DNA of 64,000 nt from Mycolicibacterium doricum (GCF_010728155.1 NZ_AP022605.1:1364001-1428000); one strand, 5' to 3'. Positions 8,644 through 18,352 are shown, numbered from the stretch's first letter. A program made the numbers and translations. The notes: generated by a model not told the origin, from the sequence alone.

Positions 8644-9672
8644 CTACAGCAAGCCAGCCTTCGTCATCAGATCGGTCACCTTCTGGGCTTCCAGCGTCGA
8701 GGGATCGACCGCGGGTGCCTGCAACGTGTCCAGCGGGGGGAGAGCGGGATTGGCGGGCACCCCGCTGGCGACCGGGTACTCGAACGAGGTCCCCTTCTCG
8801 AGGACCTCCTGGCCGGTTCTGCCGGTGACGAACGTGACGAACTGTTGCGCCTGGGCTTGCTTGTCGCTCGATTCGAGCACCCCGCCGCCGGAGAGGCTGA
8901 CGAACGCGCCGGGGTCCTCGTTCTTGAAGTAGTGCAGTGCGGTGTTGCCGCTGATCTCCTTGGTCTTCGATTGATCGCGGAACCAGTAGTAGTGGTAGAT
9001 GACGCCGCCGTCGACCTCACCGGCGTTGACGGCCTTGAGTGTGGCGATGTTGTCGTTGTAGATGACCGCGTTCTGCTTCATCCCGGCCAGCCACTGCGCC
9101 GTCGCCGGCTCGCCCTCCAACTGGAGCAGGGCGGCGACGATCGCCTGGAAGTCGGCCTTCGCCGGCGGTGCGCCCCAACGGCCCTTCCATTCGGGCCGCT
9201 GCAGATCGAGCAGGGACTTCGGCAGCTGATCGGCCGGCAGCCGGGATGGGTTGTAGACGAAGACCGTGCTGCGTGCCGCGACGCCGGTCCACTTCCCGCT
9301 GGCCGGGCGGTACGCCGCCGGCGCCTGATCGATCGTGGCGGCGTCGAGGTCGGCGAACAGCCCGGCGCGTTCGACGGCGGCCATGGCGGGTGAGTTCTCG
9401 GTCAGGAAGACGTCGGCCGGTGAGGCATCCCCCTCGGCGACCAGCTGGTTGCCCAGTTCGGCGTCGCCACCCTGACGGTAGGAGACTTCGATGCCGGTCT
9501 CCTTGGTGAAGGCGTCGATCCACTCCTTGGTCAGCGACTCATGCTGCGCGTTGTAGATCAGCAGGTCGTCGGACTCGTCAGAACCCGAGCAGGCGGCCAG
9601 ACCGCTCACCACCGCGAGGACCGACACGACGGTGACGATCGGGCGGGCGATCCGGCTCAAACGTGGTCGCAT
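8644..9672 (-). CDS. fbpA: Fe(III)-type ABC importer substrate-binding lipoprotein
   Basis: 342 residues. A signal sequence ends in the lipobox LAAC with acceptor Cys28, so the protein should be anchored outside the membrane. The mature part is a class of periplasmic ferric-binding fold: LIYNAQHESLTKEWIDAF at the start, ADVFLTENSPAM, and the tyrosine-rich YHYYWFRDQ segment that in FbpA proteins supplies the iron-coordinating tyrosines. A GGAAAGGA ribosome site lies about 9 nt before ATG 9672. First gene of the fbpA-fbpB-fbpC-acyltransferase operon; a palindrome lies about 50 bp upstream. Confidence 0.9.
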   Translation of the reverse strand: MRPRLSRIARPIVTVVSVLAVVSGLAACSGSDESDDLLIYNAQHESLTKEWIDAFTKETGIEVSYRQGGDAELGNQLVAEGDASPADVFLTENSPAMAAVERAGLFADLDAATIDQAPAAYRPASGKWTGVAARSTVFVYNPSRLPADQLPKSLLDLQRPEWKGRWGAPPAKADFQAIVAALLQLEGEPATAQWLAGMKQNAVIYNDNIATLKAVNAGEVDGGVIYHYYWFRDQSKTKEISGNTALHYFKNEDPGAFVSLSGGGVLESSDKQAQAQQFVTFVTGRTGQEVLEKGTSFEYPVASGVPANPALPPLDTLQAPAVDPSTLEAQKVTDLMTKAGLL

Positions 9673-9722
9673 TCAGTGCATCCTTTCCGCGCCCCGGGCG
9701 CTGATCTGAGGCCGTCCTAAGT

Positions 9723-9744
9723 GAAGATACCCTTCCCTATCTTC
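9723..9744. promoter_or_regulatory. Perfect 7-8-7 inverted repeat upstream of the iron-importer operon
   Basis: GAAGATA (9723-9729), an 8-nt spacer and TATCTTC (9738-9744) form a perfect inverted repeat about 50 bp before fbpA. The position suits an operator for a dimeric regulator. It does not match the classic mycobacterial iron box (TTAGGTTAGGCTAACCTAA type), so IdeR control is not supported by this site. The 267-bp gap to the divergent htrA gene holds nothing else I recognise. Confidence 0.45.
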
Positions 9745-9939
9745 GGCCGGCACCCTATGGCGACTATTCGCGCTTACCGCGGCGGTACGGGGCACCCATC
9801 CGTCGCGAGCCGGCCCGGCTGCACCGTCACACCGCCGCCGAAGGCGAGCGATCCCGATCGCGGCGACGATGAGCAGGAATTCGCCGCCTGAACGCGTATT
9901 TTGTGAACGGGCAGCTGGTCATCGCATCAAGGGGGAGAC

Positions 9940-10977
9940 GTGGCTACACGGCAGACGTTCATCGCATGCGGGATCGCCGCGGTCGTCGGGTTCCTGTCGG
10001 CCTGCGGTTCCGGGACCCCGCAGAACAGTGCGCAGTCACCGGCGCCCCCCGCGCCCAGCCAGACATCTGGGGCGTCGGATGTGGCGGCGGTGGGGTTCGC
10101 CGACGTCGTCGAGCGGCTCGGTCCCAGCGTGGTCACCGTGCGGCTCGCCAACGGCGTGGGCAGCGGTGTGGTGCTGCGACCCGATGTCATCGTCACCAAT
10201 GCTCATGTGGTCGGAACCGCGCGGGACGTCGTGCTGGAATTCGCCGACGGCGAGCAGGCCGATGGTGTCGTCCTCGCCTCCGATGCGGTCACCGACCTGG
10301 CCGTCGTCCGCAGCTCCAGAACCGGACTGCCGGTGCCGGAATACCGCGTCGAGCTACCGAGGCCCGGGGAGTTGGCGGTGGCGATCGGCAGCCCGCTCGG
10401 TTTCCAGAACTCGGTGACAGCCGGAGTGATCTCCGGGCTGCACCGCGACATCCCCGGCTCGGCGGCACAGAGTTCGTCGCTGGTCGACCTCATCCAGACC
10501 GATGCGCCGATATCACCGGGCAACTCCGGGGGAGCGCTGCTGGACGCCGAGGGTCGCGTGGTGGGGATCAACGAGGCGTACATCCCGCCGGCCGTGGGCG
10601 CCGTGTCGCTCGGTTTCGCGATTCCGTCCGCCACCGCCCTCGACGTCGCCGACCAGTTGCTCACGAACGGCAGCGCGGCACATCCGTACCTCGGGGTGTC
10701 GATCACGCAGTTGACGCCGGCGGTTCGGCGCGGCCTCGGAGTGGAGGTCGAAGAAGGAGCGCTGGTCACCGGAGTGGACCGCGGGTCGCCCGCCGCGGCC
10801 GCCGGGGTGCGCCCCGGCGACGTGATCACCGAGCTGGACGGGAACGCGGTGCGCAGTGTGGAGGACCTCTTGAGCGCGCTGCGTCGCACGCGCCCCGGAG
10901 CCCAGGTGCCGATGTCCGTGCAGCGTGGAGGGTCCCGGCAGCAGATGACGGTCACCATCGGGGAACGCGCCGGCTGA
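9940..10977 (+). CDS. HtrA/DegP-type serine protease lipoprotein with PDZ domain
   Basis: 345 residues. Lipobox LSAC puts the acylated cysteine at residue 22, followed by a Pro/Ser/Gln-rich linker. The S1C protease domain has the full triad: His89 (VTNAHVV), Asp119 (VTDLAVV) and Ser196 (SPGNSGGA). A single PDZ domain covers about residues 235-335 (YLGVSITQL...GVRPGDVITELDGNAV). Envelope quality-control protease, lipid-anchored outside the membrane. GTG 9940 is preceded by a strong GGGGGAGA ribosome site. It stands alone between the divergent fbpA operon and yraN. Confidence 0.92.
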   Translation: MATRQTFIACGIAAVVGFLSACGSGTPQNSAQSPAPPAPSQTSGASDVAAVGFADVVERLGPSVVTVRLANGVGSGVVLRPDVIVTNAHVVGTARDVVLEFADGEQADGVVLASDAVTDLAVVRSSRTGLPVPEYRVELPRPGELAVAIGSPLGFQNSVTAGVISGLHRDIPGSAAQSSSLVDLIQTDAPISPGNSGGALLDAEGRVVGINEAYIPPAVGAVSLGFAIPSATALDVADQLLTNGSAAHPYLGVSITQLTPAVRRGLGVEVEEGALVTGVDRGSPAAAAGVRPGDVITELDGNAVRSVEDLLSALRRTRPGAQVPMSVQRGGSRQQMTVTIGERAG

Positions 10978-11071
10978 ACAACGCCCGCCCGGCCTGTGGA
11001 TGGATCGGTGTGTGGGGACAACGCTGTCGTGCGGTGCCTGCGGTGTCGGTGAGGTCGCGCAGCCTTCGGTC

Positions 11072-11440
11072 ATGACTTCATGGACACGCGCGGCGATCGG
11101 CGCGCTGGGGGAAGATCTGGCGGTTGAACATCTGCGCTCGCTGGGGATGCTTGTGCTGCAACGTAACTGGCGTTGCCGATACGGTGAGATCGACGTGATC
11201 GCCGTGGACACGGCCGCGCGGGCGGTGGTGTTCGTGGAAGTCAAGACCCGTACGGGCGACGGGTTCGGCGGGGTGGCGCAGGCGGTGACGCCGCAGAAAG
11301 TGCGGCGGCTGCGCCGGCTGGCCGGGTTGTGGCTGGCCGGTCAGGACCAGCACTGGGCCGCGGTGCGCATCGACGTCGTCGGGGTGCGCATCGGTCGGCA
11401 GCCCACCCCGGAGATCACCCATCTGGCGGGGGTGGCGTGA
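11072..11440 (+). CDS. YraN/UPF0102 family nuclease-like protein
   Basis: 122 residues, the usual size for this family. The core GALGEDLAVEHLRSLGM...ILQRNWR-like and YGEIDVIAVD...VVFVEVKTR strands carry the E-D-(E)K restriction-endonuclease-like motif. Function in the family is uncertain; it is regularly found with yifB and dprA, suggesting DNA processing. ATG 11072 was preferred to an upstream start at 11000 because the extra N-terminal 24 residues do not resemble the family. The stop overlaps the next gene. Confidence 0.85.
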   Translation: MTSWTRAAIGALGEDLAVEHLRSLGMLVLQRNWRCRYGEIDVIAVDTAARAVVFVEVKTRTGDGFGGVAQAVTPQKVRRLRRLAGLWLAGQDQHWAAVRIDVVGVRIGRQPTPEITHLAGVA

Positions 11441-12951
11441 TGGCGCTGGGGCGTGCGTTCTCCGTGGCGGTGCTCGGGCTGGACGGACTGATGGTCGAGA
11501 TCGAGGCGCACATCACCTCTGGGCTGCCGGGGGTGCATCTGGTGGGGTTGCCCGATGCGGCGCTGCAGGAGTCGCGTGATCGGGTACGGGCGGCGATCAC
11601 CAACTGCGGCGCCGAGTGGCCGATGGCGCGGCTGACGCTGGCGCTCTCGCCCGCGACGCTGCCGAAGATGGGGTCGGTCTACGACCTGGCGCTGGCCGCC
11701 GCGGTGATGTGCGCCCACGGCAAGAAGGAGTGGGCACGGCTCGAAAAGACCGTGCTGTTGGGTGAATTGGCGCTCGACGGCCGGGTGCGGCCGGTCAAAG
11801 GGGTGCTGCCGGCGGTGCTGGCCGCCAAGCGGGAAGGCTGGCCGACCGTCGTGGTCCCGTGTGAGAACCTCGCTGAGGCGAGCCTGGTCGACGGTATCGA
11901 CGTGTGGGGTGTACGCACCCTCGGGCAGCTGCACGGATGGCTGGCCGGTAAGGCCAACCTGGAAACTCGGATCGCCGCGCCGCCGGCCCCGGTGGACGAG
12001 ACCGCCGACCTCGCCGACGTCATCGGCCAGGTGCATGCGCGCTTCGCCGTCGAGGTGGCCGCCGCGGGCGCGCACCACCTCATGCTCACCGGACCACCGG
12101 GCGTGGGCAAAACGATGCTGGCGCAACGCCTCCCCGGGCTGTTGCCCCCGCTGTCGGAACAGGAGTCGCTCGAGGTGACCGCGATCCACTCGGTGGCGGG
12201 TCTGCTGACCGGCGAGGCGCCGCTCATCTCCCGGCCGCCGTTCGTGGCGCCGCACCAGACCTCCACTGTCGCCGCGCTGGTCGGCGGGGGCACCGGGATC
12301 GCGCGTCCCGGTGCGGTCAGCCGCGCACACCGGGGTGTGCTGTTTCTCGACGAATGCGCCGAACTGCGGGTCAGCGCATTGGAGGCGTTACGAACCCCGC
12401 TGGAGGACGGGGAGATCCGCATCGCCCGCCGCGACGGGGTCGCCCGGTACCCCGCGCGATTCCAGTTGGTTCTGGCGGCGAACCCGTGCCCGTGCGCGCG
12501 CACCGACCCCAAGGACTGTATCTGTGCCGGCGGCGTCAAGCGTCGCTACCTCGGCAAGCTGTCGGGTCCGCTGCTCGACCGGGTCGACCTGCGGGTGGAG
12601 ATGCATCCGGTGAAGGCCGGCGCGTTCACTCCCGAGGCGGGGGAGTCGACGGCCGTCGTGCGCGAACGTGTCGCGGCGGCCCGGGCAGCGGCCGAGCAGC
12701 GGTGGCGGCCGTTCGGTGTCCGCACCAACGCCGAAGTGAGCGGACCATTGTTGCGCAGGCGGTTCCGTCTCGGCGCCGACGCCATGGCGCCCCTGAAGAC
12801 CGCGCTCGAACGGGGCGTGATCAGCATCCGCGGCGTCGACCGCTCGATGCGCGTCGCGTGGACGCTGGCGGATCTGGCCGGGAGATCGTCGCCGACCAAG
12901 GACGACATCGGCGTGGCGCTGAGCTTCCGGGCGGTGGAGGGTCTGCGATGA
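11440..12951 (+). CDS. YifB-like Mg-chelatase-domain AAA+ ATPase (ComM-like)
   Basis: 503 residues. An N-terminal Lon-substrate-binding-like domain (VAVLGLDGLMVEIEAHITSG) precedes a AAA+ domain with Walker A TGPPGVGKTM at about residues 217-226, Walker B GVLFLDECAEL and a CPC...C zinc-like cluster (NPCPCARTDPKDCIC). ComM relatives are helicases that extend branch migration during natural transformation. ATG 11440 overlaps the yraN stop (TGATG); the stop overlaps dprA (ATGA), so the three genes are one coupled unit. Confidence 0.9.
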   Translation: MALGRAFSVAVLGLDGLMVEIEAHITSGLPGVHLVGLPDAALQESRDRVRAAITNCGAEWPMARLTLALSPATLPKMGSVYDLALAAAVMCAHGKKEWARLEKTVLLGELALDGRVRPVKGVLPAVLAAKREGWPTVVVPCENLAEASLVDGIDVWGVRTLGQLHGWLAGKANLETRIAAPPAPVDETADLADVIGQVHARFAVEVAAAGAHHLMLTGPPGVGKTMLAQRLPGLLPPLSEQESLEVTAIHSVAGLLTGEAPLISRPPFVAPHQTSTVAALVGGGTGIARPGAVSRAHRGVLFLDECAELRVSALEALRTPLEDGEIRIARRDGVARYPARFQLVLAANPCPCARTDPKDCICAGGVKRRYLGKLSGPLLDRVDLRVEMHPVKAGAFTPEAGESTAVVRERVAAARAAAEQRWRPFGVRTNAEVSGPLLRRRFRLGADAMAPLKTALERGVISIRGVDRSMRVAWTLADLAGRSSPTKDDIGVALSFRAVEGLR

Positions 12952-14078
12952 GCACCGGCGTCGAGCGTGCGTGGGCGTATCTGTCGCGGGTCGCCGAGCC
13001 CCCGTGTCCGGAACTCGCGAACCTGGTGGCGGACCTCGGGCCGGTCGAGGCGGCTGAGAAGGTGCGCCGGGGAGATGTGCGGGAACCGTTGAAGCAGAAA
13101 ACCGCGGCCCGTCGCGAACAGGACTGCGTCAAAGCCGATCTCGACGTACTGGCCCGTATGGGTGGGCGGTTGGTGACCGCCTTCGACGACGAATGGCCGC
13201 TGCTCGACTTCATGAAGTTCGACGGCATCGACCACGGCACGCGCCCGCAAGGACATGCGCCGCTCGTGCTGTGGGCGGTCGGGCCGGTCGGTGTGGCCGA
13301 GGTCGTGACCCGGGCGGCGGCGATCGTCGGAACCCGGGCAGCCACCGCCTACGGCGAGCATGTGGCGGCGGATCTGGCCGCGGGGTTGGCGTTGCGCGAT
13401 GTCGCGGTGGTGTCGGGTGGTGCCTTCGGTATCGACGGTACCGCGCACCGGGCGACGCTCGCCGGCGACGGGGTCACCGTCGCCGTGGTCGCCGGCGGCG
13501 TGGACGTGCCGTATCCGGTGGGCCACGCCGGGCTGCTCAGCAGGATCCGCGCCGACGGGCTGGTGCTCAGCGAGTACCCGCCGGGTGCCCGACCGACCCG
13601 CACCCGCTTCCTGACCCGCAACCGGCTCGTCGCGGCGTTGTCCGGGGCGACCGTCGTCGTCGAGGCCGGAGCCCGAAGCGGTGCGGCCAACACCGCGGCA
13701 TGGGCCCGGGCTCTCGGCCGCAACGTGTGCGCCGTGCCGGGGCCGGTCACGTCGGGAGCGTCAGTGGGGTGTCACCGGCTGCTGCGCGAGGGCGACGCCA
13801 TGTTGGTGACCCGCGCCGACGAGGTCGTCGAGTTGGTGGGGCGCATCGGAGAGCTCGCGCCGGTAGAGGTCGGTCCCTCGTCACCGCTCGACGGGCTCAC
13901 CGATACCGAGCGCCGAGTCTACGACGCCCTGCCGAAGCGAGGTGCGCGCAACGCAGACGAGGTGGCGATCGCCGCGGGCATCCCCGCTCAACAGGTCGTG
14001 GGACCGCTGGCCATGCTGGAGGTGGCAGGCTTGGTGGTACGAGAGAGCGGCCGATGGAGCATCGCCAGAAAGCGGTAG
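12948..14078 (+). CDS. dprA: DNA processing protein DprA
   Basis: 376 residues. The Rossmann-like DprA core is clear: AIVGTRAATAYG, VVSGGAFGIDGTAHRATL, VVAGGVDVPYP, LVLSEYPPG, TRNRLVAALSGATVVVEAG and ALGRNVCAVPGPV. A C-terminal winged-helix-like segment (LTDTERRVYDALPKRG...) follows from about residue 310. DprA loads RecA on incoming single-stranded DNA in transformable bacteria; its role in mycobacteria is unproven. Start overlaps the yifB stop. Confidence 0.92.
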   Translation: MSTGVERAWAYLSRVAEPPCPELANLVADLGPVEAAEKVRRGDVREPLKQKTAARREQDCVKADLDVLARMGGRLVTAFDDEWPLLDFMKFDGIDHGTRPQGHAPLVLWAVGPVGVAEVVTRAAAIVGTRAATAYGEHVAADLAAGLALRDVAVVSGGAFGIDGTAHRATLAGDGVTVAVVAGGVDVPYPVGHAGLLSRIRADGLVLSEYPPGARPTRTRFLTRNRLVAALSGATVVVEAGARSGAANTAAWARALGRNVCAVPGPVTSGASVGCHRLLREGDAMLVTRADEVVELVGRIGELAPVEVGPSSPLDGLTDTERRVYDALPKRGARNADEVAIAAGIPAQQVVGPLAMLEVAGLVVRESGRWSIARKR

Positions 14079-14144
14079 GTCACTGCGTGGCCGGCCGCGC
14101 TCGTATCGTCGGGGTGAGGGTCAGTCGAAAGTTTGGAGGCAGTC

Positions 14145-15005
14145 GTGGCGGGACGACCGGTGCACACGTTCGAAGTGGTGCGCACGGAGCAGCTGGCACC
14201 GCACATGGTCCGTGTGGTGCTCGGTGGGAACGGAGCGAGTTCCGGCTTCGACACCTTCAAGCCCAACGAGTTCGCCGATGCCTACGTCAAGCTCGTGATC
14301 GTGCCGGATGGCGTCGACGTGTCCGCGCTGCGGACGCCGCTGACGCTCGACAGCTTCCAGGAGCTGCCCCCGGCGAAGCAGCCGGTGGTGCGGACTTACA
14401 CCGTGCGCAAGGTCGACCAGGAGCGTGGCGAGGTGACCATCGACTTCGTCGTCCACGGCGACCACGGTGTCGCCGGTCCGTGGGCCGCGTCGGCGCAGCC
14501 CGGCCAACCGGCCTACCTGATGGGCCCGAGCGGTGCCTACAGTCCCGACCCGGCGGCCGACTGGCATCTGCTCGCCGGCGACGAGTCCGCGCTCCCCGCG
14601 ATCAGCGCCGCGCTCGAGGCGCTGCCCGCCGATGCCGTCGGCCGGGTGTTCATCGAGGTCGCGGGCCCGGACGACGAGATTCCGCTGTCCGCGCCGGAGG
14701 GGGTGTCCATCAGCTGGATCTACCGCGGCGGACGCGCCGACCTGGTCCCCGAGGAGGCCGCCGGTGACCACGCCCCGCTCATCTCGGCGGTCAAGGAGGC
14801 GGCGTGGCTGCCCGGGCAGGTGCAGGTGTTCATCCACGGCGAGGCCCAGGCCGTCATGCACAACCTGCGGCCCTACATTTTCAAGGAACGCGGCGTCGAG
14901 GCCACGTGGGCGTCGTCGATCTCGGGTTACTGGCGCCGCGGCCGCACCGAGGAGACCTTCCGCCAGTGGAAGGCCGAACTGGCCAAGGCAGAAGCCGCGG
15001 GCTGA
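14145..15005 (+). CDS. Siderophore-interacting FAD reductase (SIP/ViuB family)
   Basis: 286 residues. FAD-binding barrel with RTYTVRKVD near residue 85 and a C-terminal SIP domain ([43 protein letters not shown]). The family reduces ferric siderophores in the cytosol to release iron. GTG 14145 was chosen: a GGAGG ribosome site lies 5 nt upstream; a TTG at 14133 would overlap that site. It sits between dprA and a lactate monooxygenase, as in other mycobacteria. Confidence 0.9.
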   Translation: MAGRPVHTFEVVRTEQLAPHMVRVVLGGNGASSGFDTFKPNEFADAYVKLVIVPDGVDVSALRTPLTLDSFQELPPAKQPVVRTYTVRKVDQERGEVTIDFVVHGDHGVAGPWAASAQPGQPAYLMGPSGAYSPDPAADWHLLAGDESALPAISAALEALPADAVGRVFIEVAGPDDEIPLSAPEGVSISWIYRGGRADLVPEEAAGDHAPLISAVKEAAWLPGQVQVFIHGEAQAVMHNLRPYIFKERGVEATWASSISGYWRRGRTEETFRQWKAELAKAEAAG

Positions 15006-15057
15006 GACACGCGAGTCTGCGCCGCATCCGAAGCCCGGGACTGGCACGCTGACCGAC

Positions 15058-16245
15058 ATGGCATTCGGCGACTACCAACTGGAGATCTACCTGCAGGGGC
15101 TGTCCGGCATCGTGCCGAACCTGCCGATGACGTTCGCGGACTGGGAGACCAAGGCGCAGTCCGCGATGCCGCCGTCGGTGTACTCCTACGTCGCGGGCGG
15201 GGCGGGCGACGAGCGCACGCAGCGGGTCAACCGCAGCGCCTTCGACAACTGGGGCCTGATACCGCGGATGTTCCGCGCCACCCGGGAACGCGACTTGTCG
15301 GTCGAGCTCTTCGGCCTGGGCCTTGCCGCACCGGTGTTCATGGCGCCTATCGGCGTCATCGGTATCTGCGCACAGGACGGGCACGGTGACCTCGCCACCG
15401 CCCGAGCCGCTGCGCGCACCGGAGTGCCGATGGTGGTGTCGACGCTGACCGAGGACCCACTCGAAGACGTCGCCGCGGAATTCGGTGACACCCCGGGTTT
15501 CTTCCAGCTGTACACCCCGACCGACCGCCAGCTGGCCGCCAGCCTGGTGCAACGCGCCGAGGCCGCCGGCTACAAGGGGATCATCGTCACCCTCGACACC
15601 TGGGTGCCGGGCTGGCGGCCCCGCGACCTGTCGACGTCGAACTTCCCCCAGCTGCGCGGGCGCTGCCTGGCCAACTACACCAGTGACCCGGTCTTTCGGG
15701 CGGGGTTGGCGCAGCCCCCTGAGGAGAACCCGCAAGCCGTGGTGGTCAAATGGGTGTCGCTGTTCGGCAATCCGCTTACCTGGGAAGACCTGCCCTGGCT
15801 GCGATCGCTGACGAAGCTGCCCCTGATCGTCAAGGGCATCTGCCACCCCGAGGACGCCCGGCGCGCCAAAGACGAAGGCGTCGACGGCATCTACTGCTCC
15901 AACCACGGCGGCCGCCAGGCGAACGGCGGCCTGCCCGCGATCGACTGTCTGCCGGGGGTCGTCGAGGCCGCCGACGGCCTGCCGGTGCTGTTCGACTCCG
16001 GTATCCGCAGCGGCTCCGACATCGTCAAGGCGCTCGCGCTCGGCGCCACCGCCGTGGGGATCGGGCGGCCGTACGCCTACGGGCTGGCGCTCGGCGGCGT
16101 CGACGGCGTCGTCCACGTGCTGCGCTCGCTGCTCGCCGAGGCCGACCTCACCATGGCCGTCGACGGCTATCCGACGCTGGCCGATCTCACCCCGGACACG
16201 TTGCGGCGCGTCGGCTGGACACCCGCGGCGGCTCTGCCACGGTAG
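15058..16245 (+). CDS. FMN-dependent alpha-hydroxy acid oxidase (lactate 2-monooxygenase type)
   Basis: 395 residues, almost the same length as mycobacterial lactate 2-monooxygenase, with close family motifs: [72 protein letters not shown] (catalytic His283) and [19 protein letters not shown] with GIGRPYAYG for FMN phosphate binding. Expected reaction: L-lactate plus O2 to acetate, CO2 and water. A plain L-lactate oxidase or dehydrogenase activity cannot be excluded from sequence. Start ATG 15058. Confidence 0.88.
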   Translation: MAFGDYQLEIYLQGLSGIVPNLPMTFADWETKAQSAMPPSVYSYVAGGAGDERTQRVNRSAFDNWGLIPRMFRATRERDLSVELFGLGLAAPVFMAPIGVIGICAQDGHGDLATARAAARTGVPMVVSTLTEDPLEDVAAEFGDTPGFFQLYTPTDRQLAASLVQRAEAAGYKGIIVTLDTWVPGWRPRDLSTSNFPQLRGRCLANYTSDPVFRAGLAQPPEENPQAVVVKWVSLFGNPLTWEDLPWLRSLTKLPLIVKGICHPEDARRAKDEGVDGIYCSNHGGRQANGGLPAIDCLPGVVEAADGLPVLFDSGIRSGSDIVKALALGATAVGIGRPYAYGLALGGVDGVVHVLRSLLAEADLTMAVDGYPTLADLTPDTLRRVGWTPAAALPR

Positions 16246-16249
16246 GGGC

Positions 16250-17152
16250 GTGGAGTCCGTTCTCGCCGCGTTCGACCAGTACCTCGCGCTGGAGCGGGGC
16301 CGCTCCGACCACACCCGACGCGCCTACCTGGGCGATCTGCGCTCGCTGTTCGCGTTCCTCGATGCCCGTGCCCCCGGTGCCGAGCTCTCATCGCTGACCC
16401 TGCCCGTGCTGCGCGCCTGGCTTTCCGCGCAGGCGGCGGACGGAACCGCGCGCACGACGCTGGCGCGGCGGACGTCAGCGGTGAAGACGTTCACCACGTG
16501 GGCCGTTCGCCGCGGGCTGATGGGGAGCGACCCGGCCGCCCGGTTGCAGATGCCGAAAGCACGACGGTCGCTGCCCGCGGTGCTGCGCCAAGACCAGGCG
16601 CGCGACGCACTCGACGCCGCCAACCTCGGTGCCCAGCAAGGAGATCCGCTGGCCCTGCGGGACCGGCTGATCGTGGAGATGCTCTACGCGACCGGCATCC
16701 GCGTCAGCGAACTGTGTGGCCTGGACGTCGACGACGTCGACACCTCCCGCCGGCTGCTTCGCGTACTCGGCAAGGGCGACAAACAGCGCGCCGTCCCGTT
16801 CGGTGAACCGGCCGAGCAGGCGCTGCGAACCTGGCTGACCGACGGCCGCCCGGGGCTGGTCACCTCACAGTCGGGGCCGGCGCTGCTGCTCGGCGCCCGC
16901 GGGCGCCGCCTAGACCCGCGCCAGGCCCGCACCGTCGTGCACCAGACCGTCGGCGCGGTCGACGGGGCGCCCGACATCGGCCCGCACGGCCTGCGCCACA
17001 GCGCCGCCACGCATCTGCTCGAAGGCGGCGCGGACCTGCGGATCGTGCAGGAACTGCTGGGTCATTCGACGCTGGCGACCACCCAGCTGTACACCCACGT
17101 CACCGTCGCACGACTGCGCGCCGTCCACGACCAGGCCCATCCCCGCGCATAG
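16250..17152 (+). CDS. xerC: Tyrosine recombinase XerC
   Basis: 300 residues. SAM-like N-terminal DNA-binding domain (to about residue 100) and catalytic domain with the complete set Arg151 (ATGIRVSEL), Lys175 (GKGDKQR), His246 and Arg249 (HGLRHSAAT), His272 (LGHST) and nucleophile Tyr281 (QLYTHV). Acts with XerD at dif sites to resolve chromosome dimers. GTG 16250 starts 4 nt after the preceding stop. No dif-like site was recognised nearby. Confidence 0.95.
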   Translation: MESVLAAFDQYLALERGRSDHTRRAYLGDLRSLFAFLDARAPGAELSSLTLPVLRAWLSAQAADGTARTTLARRTSAVKTFTTWAVRRGLMGSDPAARLQMPKARRSLPAVLRQDQARDALDAANLGAQQGDPLALRDRLIVEMLYATGIRVSELCGLDVDDVDTSRRLLRVLGKGDKQRAVPFGEPAEQALRTWLTDGRPGLVTSQSGPALLLGARGRRLDPRQARTVVHQTVGAVDGAPDIGPHGLRHSAATHLLEGGADLRIVQELLGHSTLATTQLYTHVTVARLRAVHDQAHPRA

Positions 17153-17298
17153 CCCGCCTTCCCACGAAGCGCTCGCGCCACCCAGACCGTCGACTCATTC
17201 GTCGTCGCCGCCGGGATGCGACCGGCGCAACGCTTCTGCTTCGAATTGTCTGCTGCAACGCCTCATGCGATGCAGGCCGATCGGTTAGGGTCAGTGGC

Positions 17299-17304
17299 TA
17301 GTGT
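17299..17304 (+). promoter_or_regulatory. Possible -10 element of a leaderless small-protein transcript
   Basis: TAGTGT fits the mycobacterial TANNNT -10 pattern and is separated by 6 nt from ATG 17311, the spacing expected when transcription starts at the start codon. No ribosome site precedes the gene, which agrees with a leaderless mRNA. Sequence-only suggestion. Confidence 0.35.
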
Positions 17305-17310
17305 TGCCTG

Positions 17311-17502
17311 ATGAAAACTATTCTCCTGGTGGCGGTCGGCGTTCTGGTGGCTCTGGCGGGTTCGCTGTTCTCGCTACAGGGGTTCGGGTTCGTGGGTGGG
17401 AGTCCGATGAGCGGCACTACGACATGGTCAATCGCCGGTCTGGTCATCGCAGCGTTGGGCATCGGACTGATCTATGTCGGCTGGCGGTCGAACAGGTCCT
17501 GA
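17311..17502 (+). CDS. Small two-helix membrane protein, function unknown
   Basis: 63 residues: a first hydrophobic segment at about 4-20, a short loop with GFVGGSPMSGTTTW, a second segment at about 38-58 and a basic tail. The SPMSGTTTW loop is a pattern I associate with small conserved actinobacterial membrane proteins of unknown role. It stands alone between xerC and the minus-strand peptidase gene. Nothing else can be said of its job. Confidence 0.7.
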   Translation: MKTILLVAVGVLVALAGSLFSLQGFGFVGGSPMSGTTTWSIAGLVIAALGIGLIYVGWRSNRS

Positions 17503-17682
17503 CTTCGGCCCGGTCGAGCACGTACCGACGGTTGCGGGCGCCTGATGCGCGAAACAGCATGCGTGCCGGGCAGGACGAACGGCGAGTCCAGCAATTCCGC
17601 GAAGGGACGCGACCCATGGCCCGACTGTGGGCCGTTTCGGTGTCGGCAGTTGTGCTGAACGCGACCAACGACACCGAGATCG

Positions 17683-18174
17683 CTACGGGTGAAGCGGAAA
17701 CAGTCGGACCGGCGTCGACTTCAAAAGGCCGAGCGGGTCGGCGTAGTCGGCACGAGACGCCGGCCCCCACATCGCCCCCCAGTGCAGGCAGGCGTCGGCC
17801 GCACACCCCGCGTGGCCGGCCAGCACCTCGCCGACGACCGTGCCGGCCGCCACCGCCTGACCCGCCTGCACCGACGGCCGCACCGGTTCATAGCTGGTGC
17901 GCAGGCCGCCGGGATGGGCTATCGACACCAGCGGCCGCCCGGCCAGTTCGCCGGCGAAGACCACCGTGCCGGCCTGCGCGGCGTACACCGACTGCCCGGG
18001 CACGACGGCCAGGTCGACCCCGCGGTGTCCGCGCTGCCAGTTCGGCGTGGGCGCGTCGAAGGTCCGCACCACCGCCGGTCGCGGTCGCAGCGGCCAATCC
18101 AACCGGCCGTCGTCGGCACCCACCGGAGCCGCCACCGCGACAGCCACCGCGATCAGCACCGCCAACAACCGCAT
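17683..18174 (-). CDS. Secreted M23 (LytM) family peptidase-like protein
   Basis: 163 residues. Signal peptide about 1-20 (LLAVLIAVAVAVAAPVGA), then one LytM domain: first metal-ligand motif HRGVDLA, core GTVVFAGELAGRPLVSIAHPGG, and the second ligand pair ending in CLHWGA. Such domains cut peptidoglycan cross-bridges or regulate other hydrolases. Two cysteines (AGCAADAC) could form a disulfide. Divergent from rpsB; corresponds in position to the hypothetical gene next to rpsB in M. tuberculosis. Confidence 0.85.
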   Translation of the reverse strand: MRLLAVLIAVAVAVAAPVGADDGRLDWPLRPRPAVVRTFDAPTPNWQRGHRGVDLAVVPGQSVYAAQAGTVVFAGELAGRPLVSIAHPGGLRTSYEPVRPSVQAGQAVAAGTVVGEVLAGHAGCAADACLHWGAMWGPASRADYADPLGLLKSTPVRLFPLHP

Positions 18175-18352
18175 CCGCCCACTTCACGCGGTCCCTGCGA
18201 GAATCGCCAGGGACTCGCCGCCGCCCTGTGGAGTAGGCGTCCGCTGTGGACTAAGCACCTGTTCCGACGGTGTAAACTCCTCTCTGCAGTTCGCATCGAG
18301 CGGGCTGACTTCGCGTGTCTGCACCTCGACCTCAGAGTCGACCGGATGCCGG

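Noticed and set aside
7810..9393. 527-codon plus-strand frame across the importer genes
   Set aside because: Runs antisense through two clearly real genes and has shadow-type composition.
17153..17310. dif recombination site next to xerC
   Set aside because: No 28-bp dif-like palindromic sequence was seen in the flanks.
17301..18236. 311-codon plus-strand frame overlapping the small membrane protein and M23 gene
   Set aside because: Second half is Arg/Pro-rich antisense of the peptidase; first part is out of frame with the plausible small protein.
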